Source: Candidatus Jidaibacter acanthamoeba
GTDB lineage: Bacteria; Pseudomonadota; Alphaproteobacteria; Rickettsiales; Midichloriaceae
DNA length: 64,000 nucleotides
Assembly: GCF_000815465.1 (NCBI RefSeq)
Contig: NZ_JSWE01000206.1
Span: forward strand, 35,384 to 99,383
Direction: 5' to 3'
Below are positions 55,738 through 63,606 of the stretch, one piece after another; the first letter of the stretch is position 1; every line of letters starts with the position of its first letter. Below the pieces are notes generated by a model that searched no databases, was not told the DNA's origin, and saw only the letters and a list, made by a program, of their open reading frames with translations. The position numbers and the translations under genes were made by a program.

Positions 55738-57867
55738 ATGAAGGGCGGGATTGAAGAGTTAAAGAATGAGCTAAGCTCAAAAGCTAATACTAATAACAAA
55801 AACCAAGGCGTACAAGATATTAATGTGACTATAGGTTTGGAAAATGGGATTTTAAATTTAGAAAGTATTAAAAATGCGCTTAAGTTTGCTCAAGCGGCAA
55901 TGGAAGGGGTGGATGATCTGGATGTCGCAGAATCAATTGAGCAAATTAATGTAAAATTCAATGCAAACGGTAAATCATTTGAAGCGAAAATTGGTAAAGG
56001 TAATAATGGTGAAGGTATTAACACCAGCTTTATGAGTTATCAACCGGGCGATATAGATAAGATGAGCCTTAAAGATATACAGCAGCTTTTTTCTTTTACT
56101 ACTAACCAACCTATAAAAGATATTAAGGGTATTAAGTTTGAGAATGATATAGCAGAATATTTTAAATATACTCCGATTCAAGATGAGTTTATAAATGCTG
56201 GGCAGGAAGGTATAGTATCTTCAAGAGAAGCAACAAATACGGAAAAAGTAAACCAAAGAATTGATAATACAAATAATGTAATATTTGCACCGATCACAGG
56301 CAGCATACAAATGAGCAACATACGTGCAGCTTTTAAAGCTGCCTCAATTGATGTGGGAGATAATGAAGCAAACAACAAAGTTAATATTAACTTTTACGAC
56401 CCTGTTCAGAAAAAAGGCTTTTTGGTAGAGCTTGAATCTATAAATGATAAAAGTATCTCAGAAGTGTTGAAAGAAATCAAATCGAGCTTAGGGCAATTAA
56501 ATAATAATAGTTTTTTAGAAAATATAAAATTTAAACCTCTAGAAAAACTTCCGGAAGGCATTCAAATTGAACAAGATATATTAAGATTATTTTCTGAAGT
56601 AAAGCAACAGCAAGCGGAAGAAGCAGATGTTAAGATAAGTGATAATATTCCTATAAATGCTGGAATTAATAAGGTGGATGTGTCCGGAGCGGAAGCTGTA
56701 GCCATGGGCGTTGAGTCAGGTGAAATAAATAGGGAAGGCGTGAAACTTAATGGTATTAATGCAGAAAAGATTAATGTTAATGAGAGTGCTAATCTAACCA
56801 ACAAATCAACACAGCAACAAGACCTTAATCAAATAGAAACATTACTGCCTGAAAACTTAATACAAGAAGAAAGTATTAAATCCGCCGTATTAGAGGCATT
56901 ACGTTTAATAAAAAACAATAAAAATATGAATAGTGATAAATTTAACGTTAAATTTTACACTTTTGATGAAAAGCAAAGCTTTAATGTTGAATTTCAGTTT
57001 AATAACCTCAAAGAAATAGAAGATCTGTTAGAGACAAGTAATGCTGATGCAGGTATAACAGGCGAAGAGCTATCAAGACTTATTCAAAATACCAGTTTTA
57101 AAGCTCTAGAGCCTCTACCTGAAGGGTTAAAAATTAGTAAAAAGGTAATTATTGAACAGGAAGGAGAAGCTCTAGTTCATTCCATAGAGCAGCAAGGAAA
57201 AGCTGATTCTTCTAAAGATAGCGCTGTTGTTGCTAAATTTACTCCTAGTAAAGAAGATGTAGAAAAGTTTTTTGAGCCCCCTCAAACTAATCCTACCCTT
57301 TTTAGCAGAATTAAATCCTATATTTCTGAAAACCCGATAAAAGCCTCTGCAATCGGAGTGGCTGCTACAATCGTTGGGGTCGGGGCATTAGCTGCAACTG
57401 TGGCGACAGGGGGCTTGTTTGCCGTGGGAGCCGGTTTGGCGGGTGCCGCAATAGGTGCGGGTGCTTACGGAATTGTGAAATATAATCAGTATAAGGATAA
57501 TGAAAATATAATTATAGGTAAACCAGAAAATTTTAACCATAATAGTGATCCATTTAAAGTAAAGGATGCAAAAATACCTGAGCAAAGCCAAGCAACCGAA
57601 ATTAAAGCGAATATGGAGCCGAGTAAAAATGCGGAGCATAATAATAACGTTCAGACATTGAAAGAAAAGTATAAAGAAGAAAAAGGATGGATACATGATG
57701 ATACGATACTTTCAGAAACTTCTAAAGGAGGCTTGGAAACTACTCATAGCACAAGCATAGTTGAAAAGTTGCACCTGGCGCCGAAAACAAGACCGGAACT
57801 TAAAGAACCTGGAACCCATGCAGTTCAGGTTAAAAAAGGCAACCAAACCTCAGGTCATAGCATATAA
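55738..57867 (+). CDS. Three-repeat protein with glycine-rich membrane hairpin, candidate effector
   Basis: I do not recognise this 709-residue protein. It has three diverged copies of a module of about 105-115 residues (about 28-145, 181-287 and 366-470). Each has a helix, a strand pair around V-(K/N)-(F/I)-(N/Y)-x-F-x-(E), a helix, then F-(K/E)-x-L-(E/P)-L-P-E-G. Two hydrophobic runs of Ala/Gly/Val (about 535-556 and 558-580) form a likely membrane hairpin with glycine-zipper spacing. The C-terminal 130 residues are polar. No signal peptide. A good ribosome site (aagggg) precedes the ATG. It follows fliP by 102 bases but does not look flagellar. Confidence 0.75.
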   Translation: MKGGIEELKNELSSKANTNNKNQGVQDINVTIGLENGILNLESIKNALKFAQAAMEGVDDLDVAESIEQINVKFNANGKSFEAKIGKGNNGEGINTSFMSYQPGDIDKMSLKDIQQLFSFTTNQPIKDIKGIKFENDIAEYFKYTPIQDEFINAGQEGIVSSREATNTEKVNQRIDNTNNVIFAPITGSIQMSNIRAAFKAASIDVGDNEANNKVNINFYDPVQKKGFLVELESINDKSISEVLKEIKSSLGQLNNNSFLENIKFKPLEKLPEGIQIEQDILRLFSEVKQQQAEEADVKISDNIPINAGINKVDVSGAEAVAMGVESGEINREGVKLNGINAEKINVNESANLTNKSTQQQDLNQIETLLPENLIQEESIKSAVLEALRLIKNNKNMNSDKFNVKFYTFDEKQSFNVEFQFNNLKEIEDLLETSNADAGITGEELSRLIQNTSFKALEPLPEGLKISKKVIIEQEGEALVHSIEQQGKADSSKDSAVVAKFTPSKEDVEKFFEPPQTNPTLFSRIKSYISENPIKASAIGVAATIVGVGALAATVATGGLFAVGAGLAGAAIGAGAYGIVKYNQYKDNENIIIGKPENFNHNSDPFKVKDAKIPEQSQATEIKANMEPSKNAEHNNNVQTLKEKYKEEKGWIHDDTILSETSKGGLETTHSTSIVEKLHLAPKTRPELKEPGTHAVQVKKGNQTSGHSI

Positions 57868-57983
57868 ATTATAATTGGTATCATAACTTTAAAAAGCTTA
57901 ATGTTATTGCATGAACTTTTGCTTGACTAGCGGGGAGTATAATTTATAAGTTTATATTATTTGTCCCTCAATAACACTTTATT

Positions 57984-58778
57984 ATGAATGTATCTGATGT
58001 TTTTTTCAGGATATTGGCTGATTTATCGCACTTTAACGTCATAGCGTTGGTCTCAATCTCAGGGTTTGTGTTAATTAACAGGAATGCTTTTGGAAGCGCG
58101 CTTTTTATCACTATTTTTACCATGGCGCTTAATGCTTATCTTAAATCCATCTGGCAAGTGCCGCTTAACCCTGAGCTTAATAAAGAAGGGTGGGCTTTTC
58201 CGAGCGGGCACACGCAATCAAGTTGCGTCTTTTGGTTTTTTTTAAGCTTAATGCTCGAGAAGCGTTGGATGATAATATGTATTCCTGTTGTTTTGCTTGG
58301 AGTGGTATCCGGGATCGTTCATTTCGGTTACCATGAGTGGTATGAAATTTTAGCGGCAATCGGTTTTGCAGGATTAGAGATAATATTCTTCTTTTATTTG
58401 CTTAAAATATGGGATTATTATCAAATCGGGTTTTATCATCTGGGTTTTTTGCTATCTATAGTTATAGTGCTGTTTCTATCGTTATTACTACTCCCGAACA
58501 AGCAAGGATACTTTTGGCTGTGGAACGGCCTAGGCGGTATGCTCGGCATCTCTATAGGGTGGATGCTCTTAGAAAGAATTTTTGAAAATTATGAAATTAA
58601 GCATAAGCTGGTAATGTCAGGTATATTGCTTGCATTATTCGGGGGGATATACTTCGGGTTTCATTTTGATGAAACCAAAATTGTTTATAATTCGATTATA
58701 ACCTTTATCATAGGGTTAGTAATTAGCATTGGTCTTCCACTGATTGATAGAAGAATATCTAAGTATTATAAGATGTAA
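57984..58778 (+). CDS. PAP2-like membrane phosphatase family protein, altered active site
   Basis: This 264-residue membrane protein has about seven hydrophobic helices and the central PAP2 motif PSGHTQSS (near residue 72). The first and third active-site motifs are degenerate. The usual K-x6-R-P is replaced by K-x-x-x-x-x-P-L-N-P, and the usual S-R-x5-H-x3-D reads S-G-x6-H-x3-E. Thus both expected arginines are missing and the aspartate is glutamate. It may be an inactive or changed-specificity relative of undecaprenyl-pyrophosphate or lipid phosphatases. It is preceded by its own ATG and followed by an ankyrin gene. Confidence 0.75.
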   Translation: MNVSDVFFRILADLSHFNVIALVSISGFVLINRNAFGSALFITIFTMALNAYLKSIWQVPLNPELNKEGWAFPSGHTQSSCVFWFFLSLMLEKRWMIICIPVVLLGVVSGIVHFGYHEWYEILAAIGFAGLEIIFFFYLLKIWDYYQIGFYHLGFLLSIVIVLFLSLLLLPNKQGYFWLWNGLGGMLGISIGWMLLERIFENYEIKHKLVMSGILLALFGGIYFGFHFDETKIVYNSIITFIIGLVISIGLPLIDRRISKYYKM

Positions 58779-58894
58779 TTATTTGTTAATGAATTAGTCT
58801 GATATTCTATTAAAACTTAATTATAAGCTCATTGTATTTCCAATTTATTATCCTATACTTGTGGTTTAATAATATTAAATAAATACATTTTTAT

Positions 58895-59866
58895 ATGAGA
58901 TATTCTAAAGATTTTACTTTTACAAATTTTGTAGAAACAAATAATTTAGAAAAAATAAAAATTGCATTGGGAAGAGAGCTGGAGCTCAGGGAGTTCATAG
59001 ATAGAAAAGGGAATAGCTTAGTTTCGGTGGCAATTGAAAAAGGTGATTTAAAGCTATTAGAGTTTCTTATAAGTAAAGAAGCTGATTTAAATGTTGTAAA
59101 TGCAGATGGGAAAACTCCTTTAATGATTGCTGCTTCCAAAAGGTCGGAAGAAATTTTAAGGATGCTTTTAGAAAATGGGGCAGAGATTGATAAGAGAAAT
59201 GATCGCAATTCCGACCGATATAAATGGACTGCCTTAATGTATGCGGTGAATATAGGATATAGCAAGGGAGTCAAAATTTTAATCGAAAACGGAGCCGATG
59301 TTAATAAGAAGGATAATGACGGATGGACAGCATTAATGCTGGCTGCAAGCTCAAATGATAAGGAAATGGTTAAGCATTTACTGACTCACCCTAAAATTGA
59401 AATTAATAATCAAGATTTAAAAGGAAAGACAGCATTAATACATGCTGCGGAAAACGGAGCTTTAGATGTGGTAGATTTACTTCTTAATAATAGAGTTGAC
59501 ATAAATAAAGTTGATAATAGTAACAAAACAGCACTGCACTATATGGTATCAGGTACATATTTTATTAATAAAGAACAGCAGCATAATTTAATATTGAACT
59601 TTATTAAACAAGGTGCAGACCTCTACAAAAAACCTGAACATGGTTTGAGTATATATGATAGTGCTAATTCGGAAATTAGAAATTTTATTGAAGAAAGTTT
59701 TCCTCACGAGGTTGAACCCTCTACAGAACTTCTGGAAGAGAATATTAAAAAAAGTAGGAAGTTTTTACCTAAGGAAAAGTTTTTACCCAGAAGTAACACT
59801 ACCGGAAAACCCGTTACTTGGGCTGGTAGAACAGCTTATAAAAGCGAAGAGGGCAGGGGATTTTAA
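58895..59866 (+). CDS. Ankyrin-repeat protein
   Basis: This 323-residue protein is made largely of seven or so ankyrin repeats (residues about 5-255). The helix starts are clear: GNSLVSVAIEKGD, GKTPLMIAASKR, WTALMYAVNIGY, GWTALMLAASSND, GKTALIHAAENG, NKTALHYMVSG. The C-terminal 65 residues are polar with a basic patch (KKSRKFLPKEK, near 284-294) and end SEEGRGF. The final GRG-x resembles the ends of ankyrin genes at 1507 and 62531. No signal or membrane segment. It opens the accessory gene cluster 58.9-64 kb. Likely a protein-binding factor, possibly secreted. Confidence 0.85.
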   Translation: MRYSKDFTFTNFVETNNLEKIKIALGRELELREFIDRKGNSLVSVAIEKGDLKLLEFLISKEADLNVVNADGKTPLMIAASKRSEEILRMLLENGAEIDKRNDRNSDRYKWTALMYAVNIGYSKGVKILIENGADVNKKDNDGWTALMLAASSNDKEMVKHLLTHPKIEINNQDLKGKTALIHAAENGALDVVDLLLNNRVDINKVDNSNKTALHYMVSGTYFINKEQQHNLILNFIKQGADLYKKPEHGLSIYDSANSEIRNFIEESFPHEVEPSTELLEENIKKSRKFLPKEKFLPRSNTTGKPVTWAGRTAYKSEEGRGF

Positions 59867-60163
59867 AAAAACTAACCTCGACTTATAGTATAGTGAGTTA
59901 TAAATCTCGCAATACAAGCTTTTTAACCTGCTTACTTTATAAAAAATAAGATTAATTTTTGAAAAAAACCGCCGGAGCAGCTGAAATTTTATTTAAAAAA
60001 TATTTAAAAAATTTAACTTGATTTACTTATATGTTGTTTAAGAGCCTTGATTTATCATGTATATATAAAGTGAGCAGTTTATTAATTACTTATAGGTAAT
60101 ATTTTATGGATAAAAGTTATAATCAACTATTATATTTTAATTTTAAGTTAATAGGTAGTAAAC
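59867..60163. other. AT-rich intergenic stretch without a gene
   Basis: About 300 bases downstream of the ankyrin gene at 58895. I see no coding region. A plus-strand frame of 35 codons starting at 60106 runs through the rpmJ terminator and is not credible. Confidence 0.45.
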
Positions 60164-60194
60164 AAAAAAAGCTTCTCATAATAAAAAGCTTTTT
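60164..60194 (-). terminator. Rho-independent terminator after rpmJ
   Basis: A 9-pair stem (60166-60174 with 60186-60194) is followed on the minus strand by a run of seven T (60164-60170 region). It lies about 27 bases after the rpmJ stop. Confidence 0.75.
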
Positions 60195-60220
60195 AGAAAT
60201 CTTCAATAAGTAATTAAAAG

Positions 60221-60346
60221 TTAAGCCTGCTTAGCTTTAAATTTTGGATTTGCTTTATTAATAACAAGAACTCTACCCTTTCTTTTAACTATCTTACAAT
60301 TTTTATCTCTTGTTTTAGCAGATTTTAATGATGACAAAATTTTCAT
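60221..60346 (-). CDS. rpmJ: 50S ribosomal protein bL36
   Basis: This gene of 41 codons encodes the smallest ribosomal protein. The translation starts [18 protein letters not shown] and continues [21 protein letters not shown]. This is the bL36 pattern: a basic N-terminus, R-D-x-N-C, V-x-R-K-G-R-x-x-V-I-x-K-x-N-P-x-F-K. Only one cysteine remains, so it is the zinc-free type. Its terminator lies just downstream. Free-standing rpmJ genes of this kind are usual in alphaproteobacteria. It is an essential housekeeping gene inside otherwise accessory DNA. Confidence 0.95.
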   Translation of the reverse strand: MKILSSLKSAKTRDKNCKIVKRKGRVLVINKANPKFKAKQA

Positions 60347-60507
60347 AAGTATTATTTACTAAGTTTTATAATCTAATATATGCAAAAGTTACTCAATAAG
60401 CAAGGTATTTCTCAGTAAAGTTAATGTATAAATGTTAAATATTTTTTATATTGAAATTTACCTATGTTGTTATTCTAACCTCAGTTCGGCATAAGGGTAT
60501 GGTTAAG

Positions 60508-60642
60508 TCATTGAGTTTTAGGAGAGTTGCGGTTTTTAAAGCAATAAGCGATTAAACCTGAGATGATATTTACAAAGGCATTTATCGAGCTTCTATACCT
60601 TTTTGAATATTTTGCTTTATCCTTATCTTGCTTTTTTCTCAT
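60508..60642 (-). pseudogene. C-terminal remnant of an IS982-family transposase
   Basis: A 44-codon frame from 60642 to the stop at 60508 reads RYRSSINAFVNIISGLIAYC near its end. This matches the conserved C-terminus of IS982 transposases, of the form H-S-R-H-R-S-x-x-N-F-x-V-N-x-x-S-G-L-I-A-Y. The upstream part of the transposase cannot be found, so this is an old fragment. The sequence at about 60476-60500, with cagttcggcat, may be the matching inverted end of the element. Confidence 0.65.
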
Positions 60643-60884
60643 TATATATCTTGCTGATAGATAGGTTATGAAATACTTTAATAATAAATTAGATATAAGA
60701 TAATATTTATTATTAAGTTTTGGGTTATTTAGTAATTATTTGATCTTTTATTCGTTTAGTCTTGTAATATCGCTATGGTTATCTGCATGGGTGTATATTT
60801 ATAGTGTTTCTCATATGCAAATAATTAAATTTGCTTTCAAGATTCTGGTAAGGGTTAAAAGTATTAAATGTGTAGGAGTTTAAA
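60643..60884. other. Intergenic region upstream of the deaminase gene
   Basis: AT-rich, no confident coding frame. It probably carries further degraded transposase sequence next to the remnant at 60508-60642 and the promoter for the deaminase gene. The ribosome site aggag lies just before the ATG at 60885. Confidence 0.45.
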
Positions 60885-62429
60885 ATGCATGGAGATAGAA
60901 ATAGAGACGGAGATCATGCGAAGAATAGAGCTCGTGAAGGAGATAGAGCTCGTGAAGGAGATAGAGTCCGTGAAAGGGAAAGAGCTCGTGAAGGAGATAG
61001 AACCCGTGAAGGAGACAGGACTCGTGAAGTAGAAAGAGCTCGTGAGGGAGATAGGACTCGTGAAGGAGACAGAGCTCGTGAAGTAGAAAGAGCTCGTGAA
61101 GTAGAAAGAGCTCGTGAAGTAGATAGAACCCGTGAAGGAGAGAGAGCCCGTGAAGGAGATAGAACCCGTGAAAGAGATAGAGCCCGTGAAGGAGATAGAA
61201 CCCGTGAAGGAGATAGAACCCGTGAAGGAGATAGAACCCGTGAAGGAGACAGGAGCTATGCAAGAAATAGAGGAGGGAGAGGAATTATAAGTTCAAGCTC
61301 AAGTGCTCCTTTAGAAGATGACCCAATAAATAAAAGAAGGCTTGATTCCTTAGCAGGGCTGATGAGGGGAACTGATATTTGTGGTGCCGCTTGTTTTTAT
61401 CAAGGTAATTTATTGATATCAACAAATAATACTGAAGAATCCGAGTTTATAAAGGATATGCTTAATTATCTATCAACAGTAGCACAGCGAGCTAAGGATT
61501 ATTACGAAGGCATTCATGAAGCTGAAAATATTGATGAATTTTTATCACAAAATTCAATACAAATTGAGGAGGAAGCAGATGTTGTATTAGAGAGATATCA
61601 GAGAGTTATGCAAGGTAAGAATAGAAGCTATTACTTAGATTTAAGGCGCTATATTAAAAAAGTCACAGATTCAGTTATTAAAAATTACTTACCTCTAGTG
61701 GAAGAATTACGTAAAGCTGAAGAAGGTGCTTTCCCTCAAGAAATATTAGACATACTGGAGAGAAAAAATTATCATTTTATCGGCGGGAAAGATGGAGTGC
61801 ACGCTGAGTTAAAAATTGTAGAATATATTTTAACTACTCATAATCTTAATGAAAAAATAAACCCTTTTTATATTGGGGTGTCAAAGCGATGCTGTGATAA
61901 TTGTTCTAATTTAATAGAAGCTGTTAATGAGATAATCTTTGAGAAACACGAGTATATATTAGTTGAAGTAAGAGGAACCCATGGCTTTCCTTTTAGAGCA
62001 GGAGTACCTGACTTCATGTTAAGAGAAAACGAATTAATTGGCGAGGAGATAAGAAAGCAGATTGAAGAAAGATTTCTATATAAAATTAATAAGGAAAGTA
62101 GCCGCGTAAGAACATTACAAGAAGCCTTCGAGAGAAACCCTGGTACTAGGGAGGTTACCGGAGCTGCTCAGCTACATAGAAAATCAAATTCTCCTCCTCC
62201 GAGAACTTATGGGGTACCAAAATTATTTAATTTAAACGAAGCAATTAGTGATGATAAACAAAATAATAAAGGCAAGCAAAAAGCTATGGATGAAGAAGAA
62301 GGAAGCGGTATAAAAAGAGGTAGACAAGAATTTGAAAGCGATGATAAAAAAGATGAAGGATCTTGGAGTAAAAGAGCTAGAACCGAAGAGTCGGAGAGAA
62401 AAGATTCAAGTCGTAGCCCTAGCCCATAA
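60885..62429 (+). CDS. OTT_1508-like nucleic-acid deaminase with Arg-Glu repeat N-terminus, candidate effector
   Basis: This 514-residue protein has three parts. Residues about 15-123 are some 18 tandem copies of a six-residue unit R-(A/T)-R-E-(G/V)-(D/E). Residues about 165-400 form a globular domain with the zinc-deaminase motifs H306-A-E and, 31 residues on, C337-x2-C340 within [12 protein letters not shown]. That pattern resembles the OTT_1508-like deaminases first noted in Orientia, part of the cytidine deaminase fold found in bacterial toxins. The glutamate E308 would be the proton shuttle. Residues 430-514 are disordered with KRGR and KRAR motifs and a final RSPSP. An aggag site precedes the start. 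Likely a secreted, nucleic-acid-directed factor. Confidence 0.8.
   Translation: MHGDRNRDGDHAKNRAREGDRAREGDRVRERERAREGDRTREGDRTREVERAREGDRTREGDRAREVERAREVERAREVDRTREGERAREGDRTRERDRAREGDRTREGDRTREGDRTREGDRSYARNRGGRGIISSSSSAPLEDDPINKRRLDSLAGLMRGTDICGAACFYQGNLLISTNNTEESEFIKDMLNYLSTVAQRAKDYYEGIHEAENIDEFLSQNSIQIEEEADVVLERYQRVMQGKNRSYYLDLRRYIKKVTDSVIKNYLPLVEELRKAEEGAFPQEILDILERKNYHFIGGKDGVHAELKIVEYILTTHNLNEKINPFYIGVSKRCCDNCSNLIEAVNEIIFEKHEYILVEVRGTHGFPFRAGVPDFMLRENELIGEEIRKQIEERFLYKINKESSRVRTLQEAFERNPGTREVTGAAQLHRKSNSPPPRTYGVPKLFNLNEAISDDKQNNKGKQKAMDEEEGSGIKRGRQEFESDDKKDEGSWSKRARTEESERKDSSRSPSP
60927..61256 (+). repeat. 18-base coding minisatellite (Arg-Glu repeat)
   Basis: About 18 head-to-tail copies of an 18-base unit like gagctcgtgaaggagata lie within the deaminase gene. 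Copies differ by a few bases, with two main forms (aacccgtgaaggagat and gctcgtgaagtagaa). No spacers separate them. Unequal exchange would change the number without breaking the frame. Confidence 0.93.
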
Positions 62430-62474
62430 TTTATTATATAAAAATTTAATAAATCTTATATTGAATAAGAAAAT

Positions 62475-62530
62475 AAACATAATATTATTTAAAATTAAAT
62501 AAGTACAATTTATATAGAAAAGGTAATAAA
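62475..62530 (+). promoter_or_regulatory. Upstream region of tandem ankyrin gene, copy 1
   Basis: The 56 bases before the ATG of the first ankyrin gene match those at 63551-63606 before the second at all but two positions. The block includes a TTTATATA-type -10 candidate and an aaaagg ribosome site seven bases before the ATG. Confidence 0.55.
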
Positions 62531-63406
62531 ATGCAAAGCAAAGAAAGCAAAGATATAGATTATACTACTAATTTTTTAATGGCTGTCAGGTTTGGCAAAA
62601 TTGATAGAGCAAGAGAATTATTGTCGCAAGGCGCTGATATAAATGCAAAAAAGAAAACAGGAGAATCTGCTTTACATATTGCTATAGAGTATAGGGATAT
62701 TGAAATGGCGAAGTTATTATTAAAGCAGCCTTTAATAAATATCAATTTTAAAGATTGGGATGAGCAAACCCCTTTACAAAATGCCTTATATAATGGTTAC
62801 GATGAAATTGCTCAATTAATATTAGAACATAATCCTGATGTTAAAACAGCCGATATAAAAGGTAATACGGTTATACATTTATGTTTAATAGGGAGTAAAA
62901 TAAATCTAATTCCTTTACTTGTGGAGAGAGGAGCTGATATTAATGCATGCAATAAAGACGGATTTACTGCTTTACACTTGGCAGCAAATGGTGGGCATGT
63001 AGAGGGTTATAAGCTATTACTTGAGCAGGGTGCTAATCCTAATATTACTATAGAAGGATATACGGCGAAGAAACTATACCAGACTTCATGTCCTGAAAAA
63101 ATAAAAGAATTTGAAGCTGCTGAAAGGGAGGTTGAAGCAAAAAGAAGTGGATATAAAATCGAAGAGAAAGTAGAAGCTGTAGAGAGCTCTAGAAAACGTA
63201 GTTTTAGACAAGTTGTACAAGATTCTAGAAACCCTGGAGTTGAAAAAGGATCGGATGACTCGTCACCTGAAAAGCCTTCTGTAAACTCTCAAAGAGATAT
63301 AGGAGAAAAATTGGTGGGTTCCGTAGCTAAAAAACCAAGATTCAGTGACTTTAGAAATCCAGCTGATAATAGAGAACAGCAGAAATCAATGGGCAGAGGG
63401 TCTTAA
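62531..63406 (+). CDS. Ankyrin-repeat protein, tandem copy 1, basic C-terminal tail
   Basis: This 291-residue protein has five ankyrin repeats at residues about 12-180 (GESALHIAIEYRD, EQTPLQNALYNGY, GNTVIHLCLIGSK, GFTALHLAANGGH). The tail from about 195 is polar, with RKR (221-223) and KKPR (267-270) clusters, and it ends MGRGS. The start is supported by an aaaagg site. The next gene, cut by the window end, is a tandem paralogue with the same promoter and an identical central segment. A type IV secreted effector is plausible, given the tail and the company. Confidence 0.85.
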   Translation: MQSKESKDIDYTTNFLMAVRFGKIDRARELLSQGADINAKKKTGESALHIAIEYRDIEMAKLLLKQPLININFKDWDEQTPLQNALYNGYDEIAQLILEHNPDVKTADIKGNTVIHLCLIGSKINLIPLLVERGADINACNKDGFTALHLAANGGHVEGYKLLLEQGANPNITIEGYTAKKLYQTSCPEKIKEFEAAEREVEAKRSGYKIEEKVEAVESSRKRSFRQVVQDSRNPGVEKGSDDSSPEKPSVNSQRDIGEKLVGSVAKKPRFSDFRNPADNREQQKSMGRGS

Positions 63407-63606
63407 AAGAATTACTGCTATAAATGCATTACCGAGTGGAGGAGTGTTTAGGTTTTATATATGCTAGGCTTAAAATCGCCTTTTGTGGTTATAAATGTTA
63501 TAAAAAAATAAAGACTCTTTTTTAAATCAATAAGAACAGTTTTTTATGTTAAACATAATATTATTTAAGATTAAATAAGTACATTTTATATAGAAAAGGT
63601 AATAAA

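Noticed and set aside
60106-60213. 35-codon plus-strand frame
   Set aside because: It passes through the rpmJ terminator and shows no ribosome site or similarity.
60927-61256. Regular repeats that could look like a CRISPR array
   Set aside because: The units are contiguous, 18 bases long, without spacers, and lie in frame inside a coding sequence.
60880-61263. Long minus-strand frame of Leu/His/Tyr repeats
   Set aside because: It is the antisense of the Arg-Glu minisatellite and exists only because the repeat unit has no stop on that strand.
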